A stretch of 46,419 bases of DNA, from assembly GCA_024398105.1 (NCBI GenBank), contig JAKSJP010000020.1:1-46419 (forward strand). Reading direction: 5' to 3'. Every line of letters starts with the position of its first letter. The stretch's first letter is position 1. The position numbers and the translations under genes are program-made. The DNA is from Bacteroidales bacterium. GTDB taxonomy: Bacteria > Bacteroidota > Bacteroidia > Bacteroidales > UBA932. The notes beneath the pieces were generated by a model, which saw only the letters and a list, made by a program, of their open reading frames with translations, was not told the DNA's origin and did no database searches. This document shows, piece by piece, positions 25,073-33,568 of this stretch.

Positions 25073-25093
25073 CAGAATAAACATGGGCAGAAA

Positions 25094-25810
25094 ATGGAGA
25101 GAAATTTTTATCTGATAGCAGTGGCAGGAGGAAGCGGTACCAGGATGGGTGCAAGCATCCCGAAGCAGTTCATCGAGATACGTGAGAAGGCCATACTCCA
25201 GAGAACTCTGGAGAAATTCATAAACGCCTGTCCCGACATCAGGATCATCACGGTCCTGCCGGAGGCGCACATCCCCTACTGGAAGGACTATTGCCTTGCC
25301 CGCAACTTCTCTCATCCTCAGACCCTTGTCAAGGGTGGGATCACCCGTTTCCACAGCGTCCGCAACGCCCTCGCGAAAGTCCCTGACGGAGCCTATGTCG
25401 CCGTCCATGACGGAGTCCGTCCTCTCCTTTCCGTCGACATGATACGCAGGATGTTCGGTTCCATGGAATCCTGCCGCGGCCTGATACCTGTCGTTCCGAC
25501 GCCGGACACCCTCAAGGCGCTCAGGCAGACCAAGGACGAAGCCGGTAACATGGTACTTGAACGCATCGCCGGTGCCGAGCTCGACCGTTCGCAGGTATTC
25601 GGGGCCCAGACCCCTCAGATCTTCCGTTCAGAAGACCTGAAGGAAGCCTATTCCCAGGCATTTGACACAGCCTTCACCGACGACGCCTCGGTGGCCGAGA
25701 GATACGGCATAGAGCTGGACTGGTGCATCGGGGAGCGCCTGAATCTGAAAATCACGACTCCCGAGGACATCGTCCTGGCGGAAGCCGTGATCAAGAATAA
25801 TCTCAAGTAG
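25094..25810 (+). CDS. ispD: 2-C-methyl-D-erythritol 4-phosphate cytidylyltransferase
   Basis: It joins CTP to methylerythritol phosphate in the non-mevalonate isoprenoid pathway. The 238-residue protein starts MERNFYLIAVAGG and has the nucleotide motif AVAGGSGTRMGASIPKQF, the family segment VAVHDGVRPL (catalytic-loop aspartate), and AGAELDRSQVFGAQTPQIF. The ATG at 25094 is chosen over TTG at 25070 because of the promoter position. It is a single-gene unit that converges on the Lrp-type regulator 7 bases downstream. Confidence 0.94.
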   Translation: MERNFYLIAVAGGSGTRMGASIPKQFIEIREKAILQRTLEKFINACPDIRIITVLPEAHIPYWKDYCLARNFSHPQTLVKGGITRFHSVRNALAKVPDGAYVAVHDGVRPLLSVDMIRRMFGSMESCRGLIPVVPTPDTLKALRQTKDEAGNMVLERIAGAELDRSQVFGAQTPQIFRSEDLKEAYSQAFDTAFTDDASVAERYGIELDWCIGERLNLKITTPEDIVLAEAVIKNNLK

Positions 25811-25817
25811 GATACCG

Positions 25818-26306
25818 TTACTCCTGAGAGTCGGTAGTGCTGTAGCCCTTTACCCAGATCTGACGGTCGATCGCCTCGTCGAGTGCGATCATGGTATCTG
25901 TAGCCTGGATGTAAGGAATCTTCTGGATAGTGTTCAGAAGGATGTCCATGAGGTGGTCGTTGTCGACACAGTACATCTTGAGCAGAAGGGTATACCTTCC
26001 GGTTACAAAATGACACTCCACGATCTCAGGGATAGTCCTGAGTGAAGCTACCACTTCGTTGTATTTGTTGGCCTCCGTAAGAGTCACGCTGATGAATACG
26101 CAGACATTGAGTCCCAGGGCCTGAGGCTTCACGAGAAGCCTTGAACCTGTGATGACACCATTAGCTTCCAATCTCTTGACTCTCTGATGGATAGCTGCTC
26201 CTGACACGCCACATTCCCTGGCAATCTCCAGGAATGGCATCCTTGCATTCTTAACGAGAAAACCTAGGATTTTCTGGTCTGTTGAATCGATATGGTAATT
26301 TGCCAT
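25818..26306 (-). CDS. Lrp/AsnC-family transcriptional regulator
   Basis: The 162-residue protein, starting MANYHIDSTDQKILG at 26306, has an N-terminal AsnC helix-turn-helix (MPFLEIARECGVSGAAIHQRVKRLE). A C-terminal ligand-binding RAM domain follows, with FVTGRYTLLLKMYCVDNDHLMDIL. Such regulators form octamers and respond to amino acids. Its targets are not evident: neither neighbour is an amino-acid gene. A TATTTTTG element (26334-26341) lies upstream, behind topA. Confidence 0.9.
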   Translation of the reverse strand: MANYHIDSTDQKILGFLVKNARMPFLEIARECGVSGAAIHQRVKRLEANGVITGSRLLVKPQALGLNVCVFISVTLTEANKYNEVVASLRTIPEIVECHFVTGRYTLLLKMYCVDNDHLMDILLNTIQKIPYIQATDTMIALDEAIDRQIWVKGYSTTDSQE

Positions 26307-26333
26307 AGTTATAAATTGAAACCGAGTTAAGCG

Positions 26334-26341
26334 CAAAAATA
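26334..26341 (-). promoter_or_regulatory. -7 promoter element of the Lrp-family gene
   Basis: The minus strand reads TATTTTTG, an exact TAnnTTTG match 27 bases upstream of the chosen ATG at 26306. It supports that start over an in-frame one at 26336, which would overlap the element. Confidence 0.6.
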
Positions 26342-26383
26342 CACAATAATTTTAATTTCAGCGACTTCTGCCATTAAAAATTA

Positions 26384-28684
26384 TTACTTACTGCGTTTTC
26401 TGAAGCCTTTCCTCTGGGTAGGTGTACTCGATTCTATGATGTTCCTGCACTGTTCTTCAGTAAGGGTCTTAGGGTCTGTACCCTTAGGTAGCTTATAGTT
26501 AGAACCATTGCACTTCAGGTATGGTCCGTAAGCACCTTCGAGCACCTGTATGTCACCCCACTGGGCTATAGGTCCGGCAGCCTTTTCACCTGCTTTCGCG
26601 ATGAGTTCAGCGCACTCTTCAAGTGTGATGGCAAGAGGGTTCTTTCCTCTCGGGAGAGAGATGTTCTTCGTTCCGAACCTGAGGTATGGACCGAAGCGGC
26701 CTGTTGTCGCGATCACATCGGTCCCGTCGATGGTTCCTACTGTCCTCGGGAGCTCGAAGAGCTTGAGTGCGTCCGCGAGAGTCATGTTCTCGATCAGCAT
26801 TCCGGTAGGGATGTTGGCGTATGCCTTGCTGTCGCCTTCGCCCTTCTGGACATATGGTCCGTACTGACCGAACTTGGCGATTACCTTCTGGCCGTCAGGT
26901 GCGATGCCGAGCTCTTTCTCGACATGGGTGTAGACCTTCTCCGAAAGCACATCCTCGGTCTTCTTGTGGAAAGGGTTGTAGAACTGTGAGATGACCTCGT
27001 TCCATGCCTTCCCGCCCTCGGCTACCATATCGAAGTCATTCTCGACGTTTGCTGTGAAATTATAGTCGAGGATGTCTGCGAAATTGCTTACAAGATAGTC
27101 AGTTACGATCATTCCGATCTCCTGAGGGACAAGCTTGCCCTTCTCGGCTCCGACAACCTCGTTCTTGTGGCTCTCCTTGATTGTAGAGCCTTTGAGGCTG
27201 AGGTTCCTGACAGCGATCTTCTCGCCCTCCTTGTTGGTCCTGCTGAGGTATCCTCTGGCGCTTGTGAGGGTCGAGATGGTGGTCGCATAGGTCGATGGAC
27301 GTCCGATTCCGATCTCCTCCATCTTCTTGATGAGGGTCGCCTCTGAGTATCTTGGCGGAGCCTGGGTGAACTTGCATTCGGCAGTGATTCCCATCTCAGA
27401 CATCGCACATCCTTCCTCGAGGACAGGGAGGATCACCTCCTCGTCGGTCTCGACATCGTCTGAACCTTCCATATAAAGCTTGAGGAAACCGTCGAACAGG
27501 ACCTCGGTGGTCTGCAGGGCGTATTTCTCCTGTCTCTTGTCCGAAGCGATCCTGATGTCGGTCCTCATGACCTTGGCGTCTGCCATCTGGGAAGCGACGG
27601 TCCTGTTCCAGATAAGCCTGTAGAGGCTCTGCTCCTGGGCGGTACCCTTGATCTCAGTGTTTTCGATATATGTAGGGCGGATGGCCTCGTGTGCCTCCTG
27701 GGCACCCTTCGAGCTGGTCTTGTAGTTCCTGACCTTAGAGTACTCATCGCCGAAGTTGTCCTTGATGAAGGCCTTGGCGGTGTTGATCGCGAGGGACGAG
27801 AGGTTGACAGAGTCGGTTCTCATGTAGGTGATGAGACCCTTCTCGTAGAGAGACTGTGCAAGTCTCATCGTCTGGTTTGAGGAGAGGTGGAGCTTCCTTG
27901 AAGCTTCCTGCTGGAGTGTCGATGTCGTGAAAGGTGCGGCAGGGACCCTGACGCCTTCCTTCTTCTCGATGGATGCGATGCTGTACTGAGCTCCTATGCT
28001 GTCCTGGAGGAACTGGTATGCCTCTTCATAGGAAGCGAACTTCCTGTCGAGAGTCGCGGTCACCTTGACTCCTTCGGCTGTGCCGGCTGGATGGAAGGTA
28101 GCCTGGACCTTGTAGAAAGCCTCCTTCTGGAATGCCATGATCTCTCTTTCCCTGTCGACGACAAGCCTGAGAGTGACGCTCTGGACGCGTCCGGCTGAAA
28201 GTCCTTTCTGGACCCTTCTCCAGAGGATAGGTGACAGCTCGAAGCCTACAAGTCTGTCAAGTACTCGTCTTGCCTGCTGGGCATTGACGAGGTTCATGTC
28301 GATTTCTCTCGGATTCTCTACCGCGTTGAGGATTGCAGGCTTGGTGATCTCGTGGAACACGATTCTCCTGGTCTTTCCCTTGTCGAGTCCGAGTGTCTCG
28401 TAGAGGTGCCATGAAATTGCTTCTCCCTCGCGGTCTTCATCGGATGCAAGAAGGACGCTGTCCGCCTTGTCCGCAAGAGCCTTGAGTTCCTTGATAAGAG
28501 GTTTCTTCTTTGCAGGGATGACATACTCGGGCTGGAAGCCGTTCTCGATGTCAACACTCATCTTATTGTCCTGAAGGTCGCGGATATGACCTTCCGACGC
28601 CTTGACTATATAATCTTTTCCAAGATATTTTTGAATTGTCCCAGCCTTGGTTGGGGACTCCACAATAACTAAATTTCCCGCCAT
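26384..28684 (-). CDS. topA: DNA topoisomerase I
   Basis: It relaxes negatively supercoiled DNA as a type IA enzyme. The 766-residue protein opens with the TOPRIM domain (NLVIVESPTKAGTIQKYL; ASDEDREGEAISWH). The catalytic tyrosine Y287 is in LITYMRTDSVNLS. The C-terminal part carries repeated GxYGPY/GRFGPYL zinc-ribbon-derived modules (KFGQYGPYVQKG, TTGRFGPYLRFG, EGAYGPYLKCNG) but lacks the cysteines of the E. coli zinc fingers, and ends in a basic KGFRKRSK tail. The ATG at 28684 (MAGNLVIVES) is preferred to TTG at 28693. It has its own promoter, divergent from the PBP gene. Confidence 0.95.
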   Translation of the reverse strand: MAGNLVIVESPTKAGTIQKYLGKDYIVKASEGHIRDLQDNKMSVDIENGFQPEYVIPAKKKPLIKELKALADKADSVLLASDEDREGEAISWHLYETLGLDKGKTRRIVFHEITKPAILNAVENPREIDMNLVNAQQARRVLDRLVGFELSPILWRRVQKGLSAGRVQSVTLRLVVDREREIMAFQKEAFYKVQATFHPAGTAEGVKVTATLDRKFASYEEAYQFLQDSIGAQYSIASIEKKEGVRVPAAPFTTSTLQQEASRKLHLSSNQTMRLAQSLYEKGLITYMRTDSVNLSSLAINTAKAFIKDNFGDEYSKVRNYKTSSKGAQEAHEAIRPTYIENTEIKGTAQEQSLYRLIWNRTVASQMADAKVMRTDIRIASDKRQEKYALQTTEVLFDGFLKLYMEGSDDVETDEEVILPVLEEGCAMSEMGITAECKFTQAPPRYSEATLIKKMEEIGIGRPSTYATTISTLTSARGYLSRTNKEGEKIAVRNLSLKGSTIKESHKNEVVGAEKGKLVPQEIGMIVTDYLVSNFADILDYNFTANVENDFDMVAEGGKAWNEVISQFYNPFHKKTEDVLSEKVYTHVEKELGIAPDGQKVIAKFGQYGPYVQKGEGDSKAYANIPTGMLIENMTLADALKLFELPRTVGTIDGTDVIATTGRFGPYLRFGTKNISLPRGKNPLAITLEECAELIAKAGEKAAGPIAQWGDIQVLEGAYGPYLKCNGSNYKLPKGTDPKTLTEEQCRNIIESSTPTQRKGFRKRSK

Positions 28685-28697
28685 AAATCCCAAATTT

Positions 28698-28731
28698 CAA
28701 AAATAGAGTGGCAAAGTAACGATGTTTCAAA
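28698..28731 (-). promoter_or_regulatory. Promoter of topA
   Basis: On the minus strand TTTG (plus 28728-28731) and TATTTTTG (plus 28698-28705) are 22 bases apart, within the tolerated range for this phylum. The start site would lie very close to the topA ATG at 28684, giving a short leader. Confidence 0.55.
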
Positions 28732-28753
28732 GCAAAAATCCAAATTAATTCGC

Positions 28754-28761
28754 TACTTTTG
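28754..28761 (+). promoter_or_regulatory. -7 promoter element of the class A PBP gene
   Basis: TACTTTTG is an exact TAnnTTTG match 56 bases before the ATG at 28817, divergent from the topA promoter. The TTTG box is not well matched. Confidence 0.6.
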
Positions 28762-28816
28762 TTTTTCCTGATCTTACCATGAAAATATATTTTCATAAAT
28801 TTTTGAACGACAGACG

Positions 28817-31192
28817 ATGACAGACAATACAAGAAAGAAACTTACCAAGTGGCTCTGGATACTGGTCCTCTGCCCAATGGCCCTGGTTTTCCTCCTTCTC
28901 GTGCTTGTGTGGATGTTCGCGGACATCCCTTCATTCAAGGAACTTGAGGACCCGGACACCAAGCTCGCCACCCAGGTGATCGCCGATGGAGGCGAGATCC
29001 TGACGTCCTACCATATCGAGAACCGTTCGTTCGCATCATACGACGACCTTTCTCCATATCTTGTCCATGCTGCAGTGGCTACGGAGGACAAGCGCTTCTA
29101 TCAGCACTCCGGCGTCGACATGAAGTCTCTCGGCCGTGTCGCTGTCAAGACTCTGCTCATGAGCAACTCGAGCCAGGGTGGAGGATCTACCATCACCCAG
29201 CAGCTCGCGAAGACTCTCTATCCGCGTGAGAAGATGTCCGGCTACAGCAAGCCGAGAAAGATCGTGGCGATGGTATGGGTGAAGCTCAAGGAGTGGATCA
29301 CCGCCGTCAAGCTCGAGAGGAACTACACCAAGGATGAGATTCTCGTGATGTATCTCAACTCGGTTGAATACAGCTCCCAGTCGTTCGGAGTCAAGGCCGC
29401 TGCCCAGACCTTCTTCGCCAAGTCCCCTTCTGAACTCAACGTGGAGGAGGCTGCGATGCTCGTCGGAATGGTCAACGCCCCTACGAAGTACAATCCGGTC
29501 AGGAATCCTGACAACGCCCTTTCGCGCCGCAACCTCGTGCTCAAGAGAATGTATGAGGACAAGAGGCTCTTCGACGCAGAAGGCAACCGCATGACGAGGG
29601 ACCAGCTCGACTCTCTGATGGACACCCCTATCGACTGCTCGGCATACGTCCTCCAGGACCACAACGCCGGCCTCGCACCGTACTTCCGCGACATGCTCCG
29701 CAAGTACATGAACGCGAAGAAGCCTGTCCGCAGAAACTATACATATCCTGAAGAGTTCTCCGCAGACTCCCTCAAGTGGGCAGATGACGAGCTCTACGGA
29801 TGGCTTACCAAGAACAAGAAGCCGGACGGAACCGAATACAATCTCGACAAGGACGGACTCAGGATATACACTACCATCAACTACAAGATGCAGAAGTATG
29901 CCGAGGAGGCCATGGCGGAGCATATGAAAAACCTCCAGAAGAGCTTCTACGGCGACCTTAAATACAAGAAGAACAGACCGTTCTCGAACGGTGTCGACCA
30001 GTCCGTCATCGACGGCATCATGCAGCGCTCGCGCCGAGGCAGCGAACGCTACCGTGTCCGCAAGAACGCAGGCATGTCGGAGGCCGAGATCATGAAGACC
30101 TTCGACGAACCTGTCCAGATGAGGGTATTCACATGGGACAAGAAAGGCTACATCGACACGACCATGACCCCGAACGACTCCATCCGCTACTACAAGTCGT
30201 TCCTCAGGTCGTCATTCGTGGCCATGGAGCCAGAGACAGGTCATGTCAAGGCGTATGTCGGCGGCCCTAACTACCGCCATTTCAAGTACGACAACGTCAC
30301 CCAGGGAAAGCGTCAGGTGGGTTCTACCATCAAGCCTTTCCTCTATACGCTTGCGATGCAGGAGGGCATGAGCCCTTGCGACGAGACTGTCTGCGTTCCT
30401 CAGACCTTCATCGTGGGTGACAATACATGGACTCCACGAAGCACTGACAAGGACCAGTGGATCGGAAAGACCGTGACCCTCAAGTGGGGCCTCACCAACT
30501 CTTCGAACAACATCTCAGCATACCTCATGAAGCTCTTCGGACCAGCCGCCATGGTCAACATGATGCACAGGATGGGAATCAGCGACCATGTGGAGGAAGT
30601 TCCTTCGATCTGCGTTGGATCGGCTGACCTCTACCTCTACGACATGGTAGCCGCATACAACACTTTCCCTTCAAAGGGCGTGTATGTGAGCCCGATCTTC
30701 GTCACCCGCATCGAGGACAAGCAGGGCAACGTGCTCGGCGAGTTCAACAACCGCAAACGCGAGGCCATCAGCGAAAGCACGGCATATCTCATGGAGAACC
30801 TTATGCAGGGCGTGGTCAACGCCGGTACGGCAGGCCGTCTCCGCTCTGTATATCAGCTCAAGGGACAGATCGCCGGAAAGACCGGAACCACCAACGACAA
30901 CTCCGACGGATGGTTCATCGGCTACACTCCTACGATCACGGCCGGCGTATGGACAGGTGGAGAGGACAGGCAGATCCATTTCGAGTCACTCGCTCTCGGT
31001 GGCGGTTCGAACATGGCACTCCCTATCTGGGGTATCTGGATGAAGAAGCTCATCAAGGACGGGACGCTGGGTATCAGCGAGAACGATGCGTTCGTCGCTC
31101 CTGCAGGAGTCTCAGTCAACCTCGACTGTACCGGAGGAGACGACGATGCAAGGTCTTCAGAGGAGACTGCTGCTGACTATTATTTCGACTAG
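28817..31192 (+). CDS. Bifunctional class A penicillin-binding protein (PBP1A type)
   Basis: It polymerises and crosslinks peptidoglycan. The 791-residue protein has a membrane anchor (about 12-35). The GT51 glycosyltransferase domain has EDKRFYQHSG (90-99) and GGSTITQQLAKTLYP (from 122). The transpeptidase domain has SxxK at S503 (GSTIKPFLY), the SSN motif in LTNSSNNISAYL, and KTG at 688-690 (AGKTGTTND). The C-terminus is acidic. It has its own -7 element and precedes ddl by 51 bases, joining late and early peptidoglycan functions. The E. coli-style name mrcA/ponA would fit but orthology cannot be settled here. Confidence 0.95.
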   Translation: MTDNTRKKLTKWLWILVLCPMALVFLLLVLVWMFADIPSFKELEDPDTKLATQVIADGGEILTSYHIENRSFASYDDLSPYLVHAAVATEDKRFYQHSGVDMKSLGRVAVKTLLMSNSSQGGGSTITQQLAKTLYPREKMSGYSKPRKIVAMVWVKLKEWITAVKLERNYTKDEILVMYLNSVEYSSQSFGVKAAAQTFFAKSPSELNVEEAAMLVGMVNAPTKYNPVRNPDNALSRRNLVLKRMYEDKRLFDAEGNRMTRDQLDSLMDTPIDCSAYVLQDHNAGLAPYFRDMLRKYMNAKKPVRRNYTYPEEFSADSLKWADDELYGWLTKNKKPDGTEYNLDKDGLRIYTTINYKMQKYAEEAMAEHMKNLQKSFYGDLKYKKNRPFSNGVDQSVIDGIMQRSRRGSERYRVRKNAGMSEAEIMKTFDEPVQMRVFTWDKKGYIDTTMTPNDSIRYYKSFLRSSFVAMEPETGHVKAYVGGPNYRHFKYDNVTQGKRQVGSTIKPFLYTLAMQEGMSPCDETVCVPQTFIVGDNTWTPRSTDKDQWIGKTVTLKWGLTNSSNNISAYLMKLFGPAAMVNMMHRMGISDHVEEVPSICVGSADLYLYDMVAAYNTFPSKGVYVSPIFVTRIEDKQGNVLGEFNNRKREAISESTAYLMENLMQGVVNAGTAGRLRSVYQLKGQIAGKTGTTNDNSDGWFIGYTPTITAGVWTGGEDRQIHFESLALGGGSNMALPIWGIWMKKLIKDGTLGISENDAFVAPAGVSVNLDCTGGDDDARSSEETAADYYFD

Positions 31193-31243
31193 CCCCAGGC
31201 AAGTCTTTCTGTTGGAAAAAAGATTAAACGGACTTTCAATATT

Positions 31244-32260
31244 ATGGGAAAGATCAATAACATAGCCGTTTTTTACGGCAGCGACTCTTCTGAATGGGAG
31301 GTTTCATGCCGCAGCGGCGAATTCACAGCATCGAGGATCGATGAATCCAAGTTCAATGTATATGAGGTTTTCGCCCGTTTTGGAAAATGGGAGCTCGTGG
31401 CATTCCGCAAGAAGGAATCCATGAGGGTCACCTTCCCTGAGGGTGCACGCCCACAGGTCGACCGCAACGACTTCTCTGTGAATGTCTATGGCGAGAAGAT
31501 CAAGCTTGACTTTGTTTATGTGATGCAGCATGGCCGTCCAGGTGAGAACGGACTTCTCCAGGGCTATCTTGAGATGCTTGGCATCCCTTACAGCAGCTGT
31601 TCTTCATTCGTGAGCGCCATCGTCTTCGACAAGTATTCGTGCAAGAGCTATCTGCGTGACGTGGATTTCGTGAAGCTTGCACCGGACGCATTCATCCGCA
31701 AGGGTGCTGATGTCGAGGCTTTCTGCAAGTCTGCGCTCGAGAAGCTCGCTCTTCCTCTCTTCGTGAAGCCTACCGACGGCGGTTCAAGCTTCGGTATCAC
31801 CAAGGTGAAGGAGGCTGACAAGCTTGCCGATGCCATCAACTATGCTTTCACCGAGGGCTCGACAGTCATCGTGGAGAGCGGTGTCAGCGGCAGGGAGCTT
31901 ACCTGCGGTGTGTATTTCGACGGCGAGAAGGTGAAGGCTCTTCCTGTCATCGAGATCGTGACAAGCAACGAGTATTTTGACTATGACGCGAAGTACAACG
32001 GCAACAGCCAGGAGATCTGTCCTGCTCAGATTCCGGACGAGCTTCGCGAGAAGGTCCAGGAGACTACCTGCAGGATCTATGAGCATCTCGGATGCAAGGG
32101 TCTTGTGAGGATCGATTATATTGCTGCTGAGGATGGACTTTATTTCCTCGAGGTGAACAATATCCCTGGTATGACCAGCGCTTCGCTCGTGCCTAAGATG
32201 GTGCGTGCCGCCGGCATGGATATCACCGCCTTCCTCACCACCATCATCGAAAATTCATAA
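31244..32260 (+). CDS. ddl: D-alanine--D-alanine ligase
   Basis: It makes the D-Ala-D-Ala dipeptide for the peptidoglycan stem. The 338-residue ATP-grasp protein shows HGRPGENGLLQGYLEMLGI (variant of the usual HGxxGEDG), LFVKPTDGGSSFGITKV, VESGVSGRELTCGVYF and the metal-binding FLEVNNIPGMTSASLVP. It follows the PBP gene on the same strand. The 321 bases after it contain two large palindromic elements rather than a simple terminator. Confidence 0.95.
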   Translation: MGKINNIAVFYGSDSSEWEVSCRSGEFTASRIDESKFNVYEVFARFGKWELVAFRKKESMRVTFPEGARPQVDRNDFSVNVYGEKIKLDFVYVMQHGRPGENGLLQGYLEMLGIPYSSCSSFVSAIVFDKYSCKSYLRDVDFVKLAPDAFIRKGADVEAFCKSALEKLALPLFVKPTDGGSSFGITKVKEADKLADAINYAFTEGSTVIVESGVSGRELTCGVYFDGEKVKALPVIEIVTSNEYFDYDAKYNGNSQEICPAQIPDELREKVQETTCRIYEHLGCKGLVRIDYIAAEDGLYFLEVNNIPGMTSASLVPKMVRAAGMDITAFLTTIIENS

Positions 32261-32272
32261 TTCAGATAACAG

Positions 32273-32420
32273 CAATCCGAAGTAGAATCACCGGACAAAG
32301 GTCAGAGGTCCGAACGGGTAAATCCCTCCCAGCTGACGCTGGGCCCCTCCCGTTCACGCGGTCACGGGCGACCACGCCCGTTCGGACCTCTGCCTTCGTC
32401 CTTGTCCATATTTCGGATTG
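32273..32420 (+). repeat. Structured palindromic element, copy 1
   Basis: The outer stem is 32303-32318 with 32377-32392 (16 perfect pairs), extended by 32293-32298 with 32402-32407 and 32273-32281 with 32412-32420. Inside are the box ATCCCTCCC (32322-32330), a hairpin CCCAGC/GCTGGG (32328-32343) and the box GGGCCCCTCCCG (32341-32352). An H-type pseudoknot follows: stem 1 CCCGT (32349-32353) with ACGGG (32364-32368), and stem 2 GGTC (32360-32363) with GACC (32370-32373). The second element downstream has the same order of parts in the opposite orientation. There is no T-run that would make it a plain terminator. Confidence 0.8.
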
Positions 32421-32433
32421 TTGTGCTCTGAGA

Positions 32434-32561
32434 GGTTGCAGCTGACAGGGTCCAGAAGGCGTTGCCACCCGCGGCACGTCAGCGGGAGGGGCCCGAAAGC
32501 CGCAGGCTTTTGGGAGGGATAGCGCGAAGCGCGTACCTTCTGGACCCTGTCAGCTGTAACC
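32434..32561 (-). repeat. Structured palindromic element, copy 2 (inverted)
   Basis: The outer stem is 32439-32459 with 32536-32556 (21 perfect pairs, plus flanking GGTT/AACC); its sequence is unrelated to that of copy 1. On the minus strand the interior reads: hairpin GCGC-TTC-GCGC, ATCCCTCCC (plus 32512-32520), hairpin AAAGCC/GGCTTT (plus 32496-32510), and GGGCCCCTCCCG (plus 32483-32494). The pseudoknot has stem 1 CCCGC (32482-32486) with GCGGG (32468-32472) and stem 2 TGCC (32473-32476) with GGCA (32463-32466). Both pseudoknot stems change relative to copy 1 while keeping pairing. It ends 20 bases before prmC. Confidence 0.8.
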
Positions 32562-32581
32562 GGTCAAAAAGAGACAATGAT

Positions 32582-33469
32582 ATGAAACTGGCAGAATTCA
32601 TAAGGGAGACGGTCGAGCGGCTGGGAGCCTTGTATCCTGAGAGGGAGGCGAGGTCGATCGTGCTGATGCTGACCGAAGCCATGCTCGGGACCAAGAACTA
32701 CACCCACATAGTCGAGCCCGGCTACGAGATACCGGCCTCCAAGGAGGCTGACCTGGCGGCGGCAGTCGAGAGACTCGCCGGCGGCGAGCCTGTCCAGTAC
32801 GTCCTCGGCAAGGCTGAGTTCTATGGAAGGACTTTCAACGTCAGTCCTGCAGTGCTCATCCCAAGGCCAGAGACCGAACTTCTCTGCCGCGAGGCCATCA
32901 AGATCGCAGAAAGGATGGTCCGCATGCGCTCAGCCTACGGAAAGACCACCCTCAGGATCCTCGACCTCTGTACAGGATCGGGCTGCATAGCATGGACCAT
33001 GGCCCTGGAAATCCCGGGAGCGGAGGTCGTCGGCGTCGATATATCCAACGAGGCGCTCAAGGTCGCATGTTCCCAGAACTTCCCGGAGATTGAGAAAAAC
33101 GGGTCGAGCATACGCTTCGCGGAAGGCGACGTCCTGAATCCGGCCCTCTTCCCGGAACTCGGAAAATTCGATCTCGTCCTCAGCAATCCGCCATACATCA
33201 AGGAAAGCGAAAAGGCGAAGATGCGTCCTAACGTACTTGAACATGAACCGGCCATAGCCCTCTTCGTCCCGGACGAAGACCCTCAGCTTTTCTATAGGGC
33301 TGTAGGCTATCTCGCTAAACGTTTACTCAACCCGGAAGGCTTCGGACTAGTCGAGATAAACGAGACGGAAGGTCCTCAGACTCAGGCAGCTATAAAGGCC
33401 GAGGGATTCTCCAGGACGACTTTGGTCAAGGATATAAATAACAGGAACCGATTCGTTGAATTTGCATAA
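32582..33469 (+). CDS. prmC: Peptide chain release factor N5-glutamine methyltransferase
   Basis: It methylates the GGQ glutamine of release factors using SAM. The 295-residue protein, starting MKLAEFIRETVERLG at 32582, has an N-terminal helical domain, the SAM-binding LDLCTGSGCIAWTMAL (about 122-137) and the catalytic SNPPYIKESE. It ends with the family tail ...NRNRFVEFA. The frame stays open upstream into the palindromic element, but that extension is non-coding by composition. A strong terminator follows at once. Confidence 0.94.
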   Translation: MKLAEFIRETVERLGALYPEREARSIVLMLTEAMLGTKNYTHIVEPGYEIPASKEADLAAAVERLAGGEPVQYVLGKAEFYGRTFNVSPAVLIPRPETELLCREAIKIAERMVRMRSAYGKTTLRILDLCTGSGCIAWTMALEIPGAEVVGVDISNEALKVACSQNFPEIEKNGSSIRFAEGDVLNPALFPELGKFDLVLSNPPYIKESEKAKMRPNVLEHEPAIALFVPDEDPQLFYRAVGYLAKRLLNPEGFGLVEINETEGPQTQAAIKAEGFSRTTLVKDINNRNRFVEFA

Positions 33470-33503
33470 AAAAGGCTTCCCACGGTGGTGGGAGGCCTTT
33501 TTT
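33468..33503 (+). terminator. Rho-independent terminator after prmC
   Basis: A 16-pair stem (33468-33483 with 33488-33503, one G-T pair) has a GGTG loop and a terminal T-run of six. It overlaps the prmC stop codon. A-rich on its left arm, it could also act in the reverse direction. Confidence 0.9.
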
Positions 33504-33568
33504 GCAGAAAGAAACGTTTAGCACAAAAGAAACGGATAATTATTCTTCTCTTTGCGGAAAAAACGACG

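Noticed and set aside
29036-29923. 295-residue minus-strand frame inside the PBP gene
   Set aside because: Antisense shadow produced by the GC-rich codon pattern of the PBP gene; no start context or homology.
32273-32561. Integron attC sites or plain transcription terminators
   Set aside because: No attC core-site (GTTRRRY) consensus, no integrase and no cassette layout is seen; and neither hairpin is followed by a T-run. The shared internal boxes and pseudoknot go beyond a terminator.
32462-32581. N-terminal extension of prmC
   Set aside because: The extension is a translation of the palindromic element and has no homology; the conserved N-terminus begins at 32582.
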